Shown here piece by piece: positions 1 through 6,161 of a DNA stretch of 7,431 bases. The first letter of the stretch is position 1, and each line of letters begins with the position of its first letter. Below the pieces are notes generated by a model. That model was not told where the DNA came from. It was given only the letters and a program-made list of their open reading frames with translations, and made no database searches. Origin of the DNA: JBGTKH01 sp041744735 (GTDB lineage Bacteria > Planctomycetota > Planctomycetia > Pirellulales > Pirellulaceae); the NCBI GenBank assembly GCA_041744735.1, contig JBGTKH010000064.1, positions 1 to 7,431 on the forward strand, in the 5' to 3' direction. Made by a program: the position numbers and the translations under genes.

Positions 1-228
1 CGCCAGATCAATGTCACCGCCGGTCGTGCCGTGCTTGATCGAATCCTTGCGGACCGCGGCAAGCTGGTCCTCGTACGTCATCTTCGCGTCGTACAGCAAG
101 CGGCCGATGAGCGTACTCTTCCCATCATCCACGCTGCCGCATGTGAGAAAGCGCAGCAGTTCCTTACGCTCGTGCTGCGCGAGATAGGCGTCGATGTCGG
201 TCGCGATTAACTCTGACTGGTGAGACAT
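1..228 (-). CDS. cysN: Sulfate adenylyltransferase subunit 1 (CysN), N-terminal 76 residues, cut by window edge
   Basis: CysN is the GTPase subunit of ATP sulfurylase. With CysD it converts sulfate and ATP to adenosine 5'-phosphosulfate in the cytoplasm, using GTP hydrolysis to drive the reaction. The visible 76 residues are the start of the EF-Tu-like GTPase domain. LLRFLTCGSVDDGKSTLIGR at about 24-43 contains the P-loop G31-S-V-D-D-G-K37-S38, followed by LLYDAKMTYEDQ, a stretch typical of CysN/NodQ. The ATG at 228 is the natural start and has GGAAAA directly upstream as a weak ribosome site. The remaining GTPase motifs, the beta-barrel domains and any C-terminal fusion to APS kinase (CysC), which occurs in some bacteria, lie outside the window. 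It is on the same strand as cysD but about 1.8 kb away, with three unrelated genes between them. Confidence 0.96.
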   Translation of the reverse strand, partial: MSHQSELIATDIDAYLAQHERKELLRFLTCGSVDDGKSTLIGRLLYDAKMTYEDQLAAVRKDSIKHGTTGGDIDLA

Positions 229-233
229 TTTTC

Positions 234-245
234 CATTACGTAATG
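234..245. promoter_or_regulatory. Perfect 12-bp palindrome just upstream of cysN
   Basis: CATTACGTAATG is an exact inverted repeat placed 5 bases before the cysN start codon, in the 47-base gap between the DUF4058 gene and cysN. It could be an operator or a small hairpin affecting translation of cysN. A chance palindrome is also possible, and I recognise no specific regulator for it. Confidence 0.25.
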
Positions 246-275
246 CAGTTGGTGGATGCAGAAAGAAAACGTAAC

Positions 276-1082
276 CTACGAGGCCGGTGGCGACGACGCG
301 GGCTGTGCCGCTAGGAACGTGGCGTAACATTGGTCGGCCCACTGCTGGTCAACGTCGTCCAAGGCCGGTTCGCACGCTTCGTCGTATCGAATTCGCCGCG
401 CATAGCGGCCATCGTTATAAACGCGCTGCAGCGCGGCCTGGATGTCCAACGGCACGTCAGGGTCGGGTTCGACAAGCGGCACGCCAATGCGAGGCAATCG
501 CTCACGCAACCGCCGCGGATAGAGCACGTAGCGGTGGCGTTGAGGCCAGCGGTTGACGCAAACCAAGTAGTCGTACGGTTGCAGCGACTCCAGCCGCCAC
601 TCGGGAATGCTCAGCACGTGGCGGCCGTGACGCAGCAAGTCGATCTCGACCAAATGACAGTCGGCGTCCAGCGTTTGTTGCTGTTTTCGCGTGTAAGACT
701 CGCGGCCCGGCCCCGCGGCCTTATTGGTTGGGCTGAGCACCTCAATCAGCGTCACGAGCTTCATGTTGTTGTAAGTGTCCAAAATCTCAATGAAGCTTTC
801 GCGGACTTCAAGCTCTTCCACTTCGACGATTACGGCCGTATCCACGTCGGCGGCTACGACCGCGTCGGATTTCTCGTCGTCGCCGGCCGGCTGAACCCAG
901 ATGTCAGGAATCCTACGCTGCGGCCCCTCGACAAACACGCGCTCCTCAACCGACGTGACGTATCGCGGATCGAGCAGCGGCTGAAGCTGGTTTGCCAGTG
1001 CCACGATCAGCCGGGCATGGACGCCTTCCCACAATACCGGATGTTCCAAGTACGGGTCCATTCCCGGAAATGGCATGTTCAT
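276..1082 (-). CDS. DUF4058 family protein
   Basis: This is a 268-residue protein of the DUF4058 family, whose function is unknown to me. Members are common, often in many copies, in planctomycetes and cyanobacteria. Family hallmarks visible here are the N-terminal FPGMDPYLE (5-13), RRIPDIWV (56-63), the core strand VTLIEVLSPTNK (110-121), HLVEIDLLR (143-151), DYLVCVNR (171-178) and a C-terminal YDEACEPALDDVDQQWAD segment. Length and motif order suggest a complete single-domain protein. The acidic residues and the lysine in the core strands (D60, E114, K121, E146, D148) give a loose resemblance to nuclease-like folds, but this is only a suggestion. There is no signal peptide or membrane segment. 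The first ATG (1082) is taken; an ATG two codons later is an equal candidate, and neither has a strong ribosome site. It lies 47 bases before cysN and 59 bases after the small Trp-rich gene, so it may be read as part of the cysD-cysN transcript. Confidence 0.9.
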   Translation of the reverse strand: MNMPFPGMDPYLEHPVLWEGVHARLIVALANQLQPLLDPRYVTSVEERVFVEGPQRRIPDIWVQPAGDDEKSDAVVAADVDTAVIVEVEELEVRESFIEILDTYNNMKLVTLIEVLSPTNKAAGPGRESYTRKQQQTLDADCHLVEIDLLRHGRHVLSIPEWRLESLQPYDYLVCVNRWPQRHRYVLYPRRLRERLPRIGVPLVEPDPDVPLDIQAALQRVYNDGRYARRIRYDEACEPALDDVDQQWADQCYATFLAAQPASSPPAS

Positions 1083-1141
1083 CGTGGTTTTGACTCTTAT
1101 CGTGGTGATTACGGTGTATGTACGCCACTCCTTGGCTCAGG

Positions 1142-1498
1142 TCACGCCTCTTCGAGGAATTTCTCGATGAAGTCCGAAGCATGCGAAGATTGAAAACGAA
1201 TCTCGTCGAGCAGACGCCATCGCAACGGACTGGCCGGCCAGCGCCATTCAAGATTGAAGTTGTTGTCGACGAACTCAATGGCAACTTCATTGTCCCATTC
1301 CCAGGAATCCTCGTCGTGATAGCTCTTGTACTGGAATTCGTAGACAGCGATGAACCGATCCTGGACCGCAGCCACGTAGGCGTGACCTTGAATGCCGTCA
1401 CGTTCGAGTAACTCCAGGGTCGTCCATTCAAGCTTTCGGCTGTGGGTCAAATCCAGCAGTTTCTTGATCGCCTTTTCCCATTGTGATTCACTATACAT
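1142..1498 (-). CDS. Small Trp-rich acidic protein of unknown function
   Basis: I do not recognise a named family. The 118-residue product begins MYSESQWEKAIKKLLDLT and has seven tryptophans (7, 25, 66, 68, 85, 87, 94), a helical-looking N-terminus, a central region of short alternating strands (about 38-87, including AYVAAVQDRFIAVYEF and EVAIEFVD), and a C-terminal helix (about 98-117, ending EKFLEEA). It has no signal peptide or membrane segment, so it is probably a cytoplasmic single-domain alpha/beta protein. The frame is open to 1552, but the start at 1498 is preferred. GGAG (1507-1510) sits 8 bases upstream, and the ATG overlaps the stop of the preceding membrane-protein gene by 8 bases (ATGTATAG), an arrangement that suggests translational coupling. 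G+C is low: about 42% in the 60-base line 1441-1500 by hand count. The close coupling suggests that it works with the membrane protein, for example as its cytoplasmic partner, but no role can be assigned. Confidence 0.78.
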   Translation of the reverse strand: MYSESQWEKAIKKLLDLTHSRKLEWTTLELLERDGIQGHAYVAAVQDRFIAVYEFQYKSYHDEDSWEWDNEVAIEFVDNNFNLEWRWPASPLRWRLLDEIRFQSSHASDFIEKFLEEA

Positions 1499-1943
1499 CT
1501 CGTCGTCTCCACTTAAACTCGCGCTCGTAGGTGGCAAGGCTCTCAAGTTCACCCTTCAACATCGCACCGAACCGTTCGCAGCCGGCGAGCAGAGAGGTTC
1601 CGGAAGCCGTCCGAATCAATTCGTCGGCGGTGCGTTGAACATCCGCTAGTCGTCGTCGTTGTTTATCAGGAAGGATGTTGCATACGTCCGCTAGATTCGC
1701 GCGGCACAATGCTAAGATGCTCCGAGCCTCCATATCGTCTTTATTCCGAATCGCCATTGCGAGAGTCTTTACGTGGGTCTTCAGCCGTCGCGCGTGATAC
1801 GGAAGTAACGCCTGCCGCACGTAGCTTGTCTCGATTCGGTGAACGCGTAACGCGACGTACACCGTTACCGATAACGCGGCGATCGAAGCTATGCTACCGA
1901 CACAGTTCACGACCTCGAGCGCGTTGATTTCACCGAGAATCAT
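1491..1943 (-). CDS. Single-pass membrane protein with helical cytoplasmic domain, unknown function
   Basis: The 150-residue product is not recognised. It has one hydrophobic segment at about residues 8-34 (from ALEVVN to YVALRV), followed by a basic stretch (R33, H35, R36, R43, R52, R53, K55). By the positive-inside rule the C-terminal ~115 residues should be cytoplasmic. That part is predicted by eye to be all helical, charged and without catalytic motifs, and ends in the very basic KWRRRDV. The frame stays open to a GTG at 2018, 4 bases after the cysD stop, but the ATG at 1943 is chosen because GAGGGG lies 5 bases upstream and translation then begins just before the membrane segment. An ATG at 1964 is a second alternative. 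The gene follows cysD on the same strand and overlaps the next gene by 8 bases. Its G+C is lower than that of cysD (hand counts of 45-53% in lines 1741 and 1921, against 58-65% in lines 2461 and 2581), which fits acquisition from outside. Confidence 0.72.
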   Translation of the reverse strand: MILGEINALEVVNCVGSIASIAALSVTVYVALRVHRIETSYVRQALLPYHARRLKTHVKTLAMAIRNKDDMEARSILALCRANLADVCNILPDKQRRRLADVQRTADELIRTASGTSLLAGCERFGAMLKGELESLATYEREFKWRRRDV

Positions 1944-1946
1944 TTT

Positions 1947-1952
1947 CCCCTC
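1947..1952 (-). promoter_or_regulatory. Ribosome binding site GAGGGG deciding the start at 1943
   Basis: On the minus strand, GAGGGG is followed by AAA and then ATG, a good Shine-Dalgarno with close spacing. Neither the upstream GTG (2018) nor the ATG at 1964 has a comparable site at normal distance, so the shorter 150-residue reading of the membrane protein is favoured. Confidence 0.5.
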
Positions 1953-2022
1953 AATCAACGACATTTGGAAGCCACTAACCGCGCCGACTCGGTCATTTCG
2001 TCGCGCGACGAACTCCACTGTG

Positions 2023-2934
2023 TCAAAAGTAACCTTCTTTCTTCTTCTTCTCCATCGACCCCGCCTGATCTTTGTCGATCGCTCGGCCTTGGCGTTCGGA
2101 GACTTTGGTGAGCAGCATTTCTTGGATGATGTCGGGCAGCGTGGTGGCGGTCGATTCGACGGCGCCGCTGAGCGGGTAGCAGCCGAGCGTGCGGAAGCGG
2201 ACCATTTTCATTTCCGGCTGTTCGCCCGGTTCGAGCTGCATGCGGTCATCGTCGACCATGATCAAGTCGCCGTCGCGCACGACCACCGGCCGTTCTTTGG
2301 CGAAGTACAGCGGCACGATGGGGATTTTTTCCAGGTGGATGTATTGCCACACGTCCAGCTCGGTCCAGTTGGACAGCGGGAACACGCGGATGCTCTCCCC
2401 CTTGTTCACGCGCGTGTTGAACAAGCTCCACAATTCGGGCCGCTGGTTCTTGGGGTCCCAGCGGTGATTCTTGTCGCGGAACGAAAACACCCGTTCCTTG
2501 GCCCGCGACTTTTCCTCGTCGCGCCGAGCTCCGCCGAACGCCGCGTCGAAGCGGTACTTGTTCAGCGCCTGCCGCAGGCCCTCGGTCTTCATGACGTCCG
2601 TGTGCACTTTGCTGCCGTGCGAGAACGGCCCGATGCCGGCCTTGACCCCTTCCTCGTTGATGTGCACGATCACGTCCAACCCCAAATCCTTCTTCGCGTA
2701 GCTCTCACGAAACGCGATCATCTCGCGAAACTTCCACGTCGTGTCGATGTGCATGAGCGGAAACGGCGGCTTGTCGGGATAGAACGCCTTCAGCGCCAAC
2801 TGGACCATCACCGACGAATCCTTGCCAATCGAATACAGCATCACCGGATTCTCAAACTCCGCCGCCACCTCGCGGATGATGTGGATGCTCTCGGCCTCCA
2901 ATTGCTTCAAGTGCGTGAGGTTATAGCCGGACAT
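2023..2934 (-). CDS. cysD: Sulfate adenylyltransferase subunit 2 (CysD)
   Basis: CysD is the catalytic subunit of ATP sulfurylase. It transfers the adenylyl group of ATP to sulfate to form adenosine 5'-phosphosulfate, the first step of assimilatory sulfate reduction, and acts with the GTPase CysN in the cytoplasm. The 303 residues match the usual length of about 300. The PP-loop signature YSIGKDSS lies at 34-41. It is followed by the conserved HIDTTWKF (62-69), the nucleotide/sulfate-site block GGARRDEEKSRAKERVFSFR (134-153), NWTELDVWQYI (189-199), RFRTLGCYPLSGAVES (246-261) and the characteristic C-terminus EKKKKEGYF. Nothing looks damaged. The ATG at 2934 begins MSGYNLTHLKQLE, as in homologues; GGAAAC just before it is a weak ribosome site. 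Its usual partner cysN is not adjacent: three genes intervene on the same strand. A putative promoter lies about 80-105 bases upstream. Confidence 0.98.
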   Translation of the reverse strand: MSGYNLTHLKQLEAESIHIIREVAAEFENPVMLYSIGKDSSVMVQLALKAFYPDKPPFPLMHIDTTWKFREMIAFRESYAKKDLGLDVIVHINEEGVKAGIGPFSHGSKVHTDVMKTEGLRQALNKYRFDAAFGGARRDEEKSRAKERVFSFRDKNHRWDPKNQRPELWSLFNTRVNKGESIRVFPLSNWTELDVWQYIHLEKIPIVPLYFAKERPVVVRDGDLIMVDDDRMQLEPGEQPEMKMVRFRTLGCYPLSGAVESTATTLPDIIQEMLLTKVSERQGRAIDKDQAGSMEKKKKEGYF

Positions 2935-2976
2935 GTTTCCGTTTGGTTGGGACGATAAGGAGTGTCGATTCTGTGG

Positions 2977-3006
2977 ACCCGCGTACCGCTGGCCGAACCC
3001 GCGGGT
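2977..3006 (-). promoter_or_regulatory. Inverted repeat in the cysD leader
   Basis: ACCCGCG (2977-2983) pairs with CGCGGGT (3000-3006), and the latter is also part of a perfect 10-bp palindrome ACCCGCGGGT (2997-3006). If transcription starts near 3006, this could form a G+C-rich stem in the cysD 5' leader or be an operator overlapping the start point. In a G+C-rich genome it may be chance. No known sulfur riboswitch was recognised. Confidence 0.2.
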
Positions 3007-3012
3007 GGAGGC

Positions 3013-3041
3013 AGTATAGGGAATACGCCCCAGCCGCTCAA
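3013..3041 (-). promoter_or_regulatory. Candidate sigma-70-type promoter for cysD
   Basis: On the minus strand, TTGAGC (3041-3036, four of six consensus bases) and TATACT (3018-3013, five of six) are separated by 17 bases, the preferred spacing. The predicted start near 3006 gives a leader of about 70 bases before the cysD ATG. This is the only good -35/-10 pair I found upstream of cysD. Confidence 0.45.
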
Positions 3042-3134
3042 TGTCGCTGGTTTCGGGTGTTTTCGTGCATTCTACGGACCAGTCCCCAGGTTCGGAAGGC
3101 CGATGAACCGCAGGTCAACGGGACCGATTCGACC

Positions 3135-3162
3135 TTGATAGGTAAACACGCACGTTTACAAT
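3135..3162 (+). promoter_or_regulatory. higBA promoter with internal operator-like inverted repeat
   Basis: TTGATA (3135-3140) and TACAAT (3157-3162), each five of six to consensus, are 16 bases apart, giving a predicted start near 3169, some 27 bases before the higB ATG. The spacer is filled by the inverted repeat GTAAAC-N6-GTTTAC (3142-3159), whose right arm overlaps the -10 box. A repressor bound there would block RNA polymerase. Because HigA-type antitoxins with a helix-turn-helix normally repress their own operon, this is the expected HigA operator. That assignment is inference from position and symmetry. Confidence 0.65.
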
Positions 3163-3195
3163 GAACAAGTACTGCCAGCAGCCAGGGAAGCACGG

Positions 3196-3513
3196 ATGAA
3201 CGTCATCGCGCGTCCTGCCGTCGACGAAGCCATTCAGCGTCACGCCGACGCCGAGCAATGGTTGCACGCTTGGTGGCGAACTGCGCGGCGGGAGCAGTGG
3301 TCCAGTCTGCACGATGTTCGGCGCGTGTACCCGAGTGCCGACCAAGTTGACAGTTGCCTGGTGTTCAACGCACTGGGCAACACCTACCGTTTGATCGTTG
3401 GCGTTCGATACGCCAACGTATCGAGAGGTGGCACGTTGTTTGTTAAGCACTTTCTGACGCATGCCGAGTACAACAAGAACCAATGGATGAAGGACTGTGG
3501 CTATGACGACTGA
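3196..3513 (+). CDS. higB: HigB-family (RelE-fold) mRNA interferase toxin
   Basis: This is the toxin of a type II toxin-antitoxin pair. Members of this HigB family are small RelE-fold ribonucleases that cleave mRNA, usually on the ribosome, when not held by HigA. The 105 residues show the family pattern throughout: an N-terminal MNVIARPAVDEAIQRHADAE, WW at 26-27, WSSLHDVRRVYPSAD (35-49), the core strand VFNALGNTYRLIVGVRY (56-72) and the C-terminal FVKHFLTHAEYNK (82-94), with the conserved His/Tyr/Lys cluster thought to form the active site. The length is normal and nothing is broken, so it is probably functional. The ATG at 3196 has AGGGAAG (3184-3190) upstream. The toxin gene precedes the antitoxin gene, as is usual for hig loci, and the two overlap by 11 bases. 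A promoter with an operator-like repeat lies immediately upstream. Confidence 0.93.
   Translation: MNVIARPAVDEAIQRHADAEQWLHAWWRTARREQWSSLHDVRRVYPSADQVDSCLVFNALGNTYRLIVGVRYANVSRGGTLFVKHFLTHAEYNKNQWMKDCGYDD
3490..3494 (+). promoter_or_regulatory. Ribosome binding site AAGGA for higA
   Basis: AAGGA lies inside the end of higB, 8 bases before the ATG at 3503. An in-frame GTG at 3497 is only 2 bases away from it and is therefore an unlikely start. The site sets the higA start and an 11-base overlap with higB. Confidence 0.55.
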
Positions 3514-3922
3514 CACACTGAACGCAGGCCACAGCGGCTATCCAGCATTGCTCTTGCAGTATTCGCCGCGCCCGATCCGTACGGATGCGCAGTACAAGCG
3601 CAGTTTGAGTCAGATCGATGCCCTGATGCGAAGGCAGAAACTCAACAGAGCGGAAGATGATCTGCTTGAGCTCTTGGCAGCATTGGTCACGCAGTACGAA
3701 AGCAAGACGTTCCCCGCGCCTCACGTCACGCCTGCCGAGATGGTCATGCACTTCATCGACGTACGCGGGATCACCAAAGCCGAACTCGCCAGAGCCACGG
3801 GGATTCCGCGCCAAACGATTACCAACATCCTCAGCGGTTCGCGCGGTATCAGCAAGACAAACCGAGCCAAGCTGGCCGAGTACTTTCAGGTCTCCGCCGA
3901 TCTTTTTCTGCCTGGCGAATAA
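3503..3922 (+). CDS. higA: HigA-family antitoxin with helix-turn-helix domain
   Basis: This is the antitoxin partner of HigB; it should bind and neutralise the toxin and repress the shared promoter. The 139-residue product has an N-terminal region with PRPIRTDAQYKRSLSQIDAL (about 23-42) and AEDDLLELLAALVTQYE (about 50-66), typical of the longer HigA type that goes with this toxin family. A C-terminal Cro/C1-type helix-turn-helix follows, from ITKAELARATGIPRQTITNI (about 90-109) through LSGSRGISK, ending in AKLAEYFQVSADLFLPGE. The start at 3503 is chosen from the AAGGA at 3490-3494. The gene ends 24 bases from the end of the oppositely oriented metG, and I see no convincing terminator in that gap. 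Confidence 0.93.
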   Translation: MTTDTLNAGHSGYPALLLQYSPRPIRTDAQYKRSLSQIDALMRRQKLNRAEDDLLELLAALVTQYESKTFPAPHVTPAEMVMHFIDVRGITKAELARATGIPRQTITNILSGSRGISKTNRAKLAEYFQVSADLFLPGE

Positions 3923-3946
3923 GCCACGCGATTGGCGGAATGCAAC

Positions 3947-5995
3947 TTAATGCACGCGTTGGCCCGGTTTCCCGCCTTCGTCGACGCCGAGCAGGAAAAC
4001 ATCTTCGCCGCCGGGGCCGGTGGCCACGATCATGCCTTCGCTGGTGCCGAATTTCATCTGGCGGGGTGCGAGGTTGGCGACGATTACGACCAAGCGGCCG
4101 ACGAGTTCCTGGGGCTCGTAAGCTTGCTTGATGCCGGCGAACACGGTGCGGCGCACGTCGCCGCCAAGGCTGACGGTAATCTTCAGTAGCTTGCGGGCTT
4201 CGGGCACATCCTCGCACGCGATCACGCGCGCGATGCGCAGATCGACTTTCGCAAAATCGTCGATCGTACACTGTTCGGCGAGCGGCTCGGCCTTCAGCGT
4301 CTCGTCGCTGTCTTGAACCTGCGGAGCCGCCGCAGCTTGTCCGGCCGCGGCTTGTTCTTTGCTGTCTTCGATCATGGCATCGAGGTCCTTTCGTTCGACT
4401 CGTTTAAGCATGTGCTGAAATCCGCTCACCGGCGTGCCGACCAGCGGTGTTTTGGATTCATCCCAGTTTTCAATCGGGCGATTGAGCAACTGGCCTGTCT
4501 GCTCGGCCAGCCGCGGCAGCACCGGCGAGAGATAGACCACAAGCTGGCGGAACAAGTTCAGCGCCACCGTGCAAACGTCCTGCAGTTCTTTGGCCCGCGC
4601 GGGATCTTTCTTTAAATTCCACGGCGCGGCGTTTTCCACGAACGGATTGGCCCGATCGGCCAACTCCATGACCAATCGCATGGCCTTGTTGTAATCGCAC
4701 TGCTCGTAAGCTTCCGCGATTTCGTCTCCCGCGGCTGCGGCATTCGCGAACAGACCGCCGTCGTCGGGATACGATGACGAAAGGCCCACGTCCTGGACGA
4801 ACTTCGCAGATCGGCTGGCCAAATTCACGACCTTCCCAACAAGGTCCGCATTCACCTTCGCCACGAACTCGTCCAAGTTCAGGTCGATGTCATCCACCCG
4901 CGAACCGAGCTTCGACGCATAGTAATATCGCAGGTACGCCGGATCGAGATGCTTTAGATAAGTGGCCGCTTTGACAAACGTCCCCTTGCTTTTCGCCATC
5001 TTCTCGCCGCCGACCGTCAAGAAGCCGTGAATATGCACTTTCGTCGGCAGATTGAATCCCGCGCTCTTCAGCATGCCGGGCCAGAAGAGCGTGTGGAAGT
5101 ACGTGATGTCCTTGCCGATGAAGTGGTGGATTTCGGTCGCGTCGCTGCGCCACCAATCGTCGAATCGTTCCTGGCCCGGATGCTTCTTGCACCACTCCAT
5201 CGTTGAACCCACGTAGCCGATCGGCGCGTCGAACCACACGTACCAATAATTGCCGGGGCTGTCGGGGATCTCAAAGCCGAAGTACGGCGCCGGCCGCGAA
5301 ATGTCCCAATCGCGCAGCGGCTCATGCAGGAAATGTCCCTTCAGATAGTTGGCCACCTCCGGCTGCAAATGATCGCCGCTCTGCGTCCATTGTTCGAGAA
5401 ATCCGTGCAAGTTCTCCAGCCGAACGAACAGATGCCGCGCGGTCTTCGGCACCGGCTTCGCGCCGGACAGCGTGCTCACAGCGTCGATTAAATCCACCGG
5501 GCTGTACGTCGCGTTGCACTTGTCGCAGTTGTCGCCGTACTGGTTCGGCGATTTGCACTTGGGGCACGTGCCCTTCACGAACCGATCGGCCAAAAACGTG
5601 CCGGCTTCGGGATCGTACAACTGTGTCACGTCCCGTTCAATGATCAAATCGGCCTTGCGCAGCGCCGTCCAGAACTCCGCACACAGTTCGCGATTCTCCG
5701 GGCTGTTGGTGCTGCCGTAGTTGTCAAACCGCACGTCGAACGCATCGAAGTCGCGCTGGTGCTCTTGGTGCATCTGATCGATCAGAGCTTCCTCGCCGCG
5801 TTTTTCCTGCCGAGCCCGAATCATGATGGCCGTGCCGTGAGTGTCGTCGGCGCAGATGTAAAGGCAGCGGTTGCCGCGCAGCTTCTGAAAGCGGACCCAG
5901 ATGTCGGTCTGGATGAACTCCACCAAATGCCCGATGTGAATCGGGCCGTTGGCATACGGCAAAGCCGCGGTCACGAGTATCCTGCGCTGCGTCAT
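3947..5995 (-). CDS. metG: Methionyl-tRNA synthetase with C-terminal tRNA-binding domain
   Basis: This enzyme charges tRNA-Met, including the initiator tRNA, with methionine using ATP. The 682-residue protein is full length. The Rossmann catalytic domain starts with the class I signature PYANGPIHIGH (13-23). A single zinc knuckle has CPKC (144-147) and CDKC (157-160). NYWYVWFDAPIGY (249-261) and IHHFIGKDITYFHTLFWPGM (289-308) line the methionine/adenylate site, and the second ATP signature is KMAKSKGTF (332-340), an Ala where the canonical motif is KMSKS. A helical anticodon-binding domain occupies about 370-540. An Ala/Gln-rich linker (about 545-570) leads to an OB-fold tRNA-binding domain (about 576-682, with DFAKVDLRIARV and NLAPRQMKFGTSEGM) like that found at the C-terminus of many bacterial MetRS. 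GGAG (6001-6004) lies 5 bases before the ATG at 5995. The gene stands alone and converges on higBA. Confidence 0.98.
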   Translation of the reverse strand: MTQRRILVTAALPYANGPIHIGHLVEFIQTDIWVRFQKLRGNRCLYICADDTHGTAIMIRARQEKRGEEALIDQMHQEHQRDFDAFDVRFDNYGSTNSPENRELCAEFWTALRKADLIIERDVTQLYDPEAGTFLADRFVKGTCPKCKSPNQYGDNCDKCNATYSPVDLIDAVSTLSGAKPVPKTARHLFVRLENLHGFLEQWTQSGDHLQPEVANYLKGHFLHEPLRDWDISRPAPYFGFEIPDSPGNYWYVWFDAPIGYVGSTMEWCKKHPGQERFDDWWRSDATEIHHFIGKDITYFHTLFWPGMLKSAGFNLPTKVHIHGFLTVGGEKMAKSKGTFVKAATYLKHLDPAYLRYYYASKLGSRVDDIDLNLDEFVAKVNADLVGKVVNLASRSAKFVQDVGLSSSYPDDGGLFANAAAAGDEIAEAYEQCDYNKAMRLVMELADRANPFVENAAPWNLKKDPARAKELQDVCTVALNLFRQLVVYLSPVLPRLAEQTGQLLNRPIENWDESKTPLVGTPVSGFQHMLKRVERKDLDAMIEDSKEQAAAGQAAAAPQVQDSDETLKAEPLAEQCTIDDFAKVDLRIARVIACEDVPEARKLLKITVSLGGDVRRTVFAGIKQAYEPQELVGRLVVIVANLAPRQMKFGTSEGMIVATGPGGEDVFLLGVDEGGKPGQRVH

Positions 5996-6161
5996 TGTGA
6001 CTCCGTCGTCGTATTACTTACCTGCGCAAACTGACTGGCAAGACACGGCATTCTACCCCAGAGCGAGCAAGTTCGGGAGTGCGGAAAGGACGGCCCTCGA
6101 CGTATCGTATTGACCAGCAACTTAGTCGGGCCAATACTGGATTCTGGTGAGGATGCTGCTC

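Noticed and set aside
330..1193. Long plus-strand open frame of 287 codons
   Set aside because: It is antisense to the DUF4058 gene, whose translation carries clear family motifs. The plus-strand product is rich in Arg/His/Val and shows no recognisable domain.
946..1431. Minus-strand frame of 161 codons overlapping both the DUF4058 gene and the Trp-rich gene
   Set aside because: It overlaps two better supported genes in another frame and its Ser/Thr/Arg-rich product has no family pattern.
1891..2958. Long plus-strand open frame of 355 codons
   Set aside because: It is the mirror of cysD in a G+C-rich gene. The His/Arg/Asp-rich translation is typical of an antisense shadow.
3923..3946. Possible bidirectional terminator between higA and metG
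   Set aside because: Only weak symmetry (GCC/GGC, TGCA/TGCA) and no U-run on either strand.
5203..5643. Plus-strand frame of 146 codons inside metG
   Set aside because: It is entirely antisense to metG and has a low-complexity Arg/Ser/Ala/Pro composition.
5996..6090. Promoter for metG on the minus strand (TAGAAT near 6051-6056)
   Set aside because: No acceptable -35 box at normal spacing, and the alternative TTGCCA further down has no matching -10 box at proper distance.
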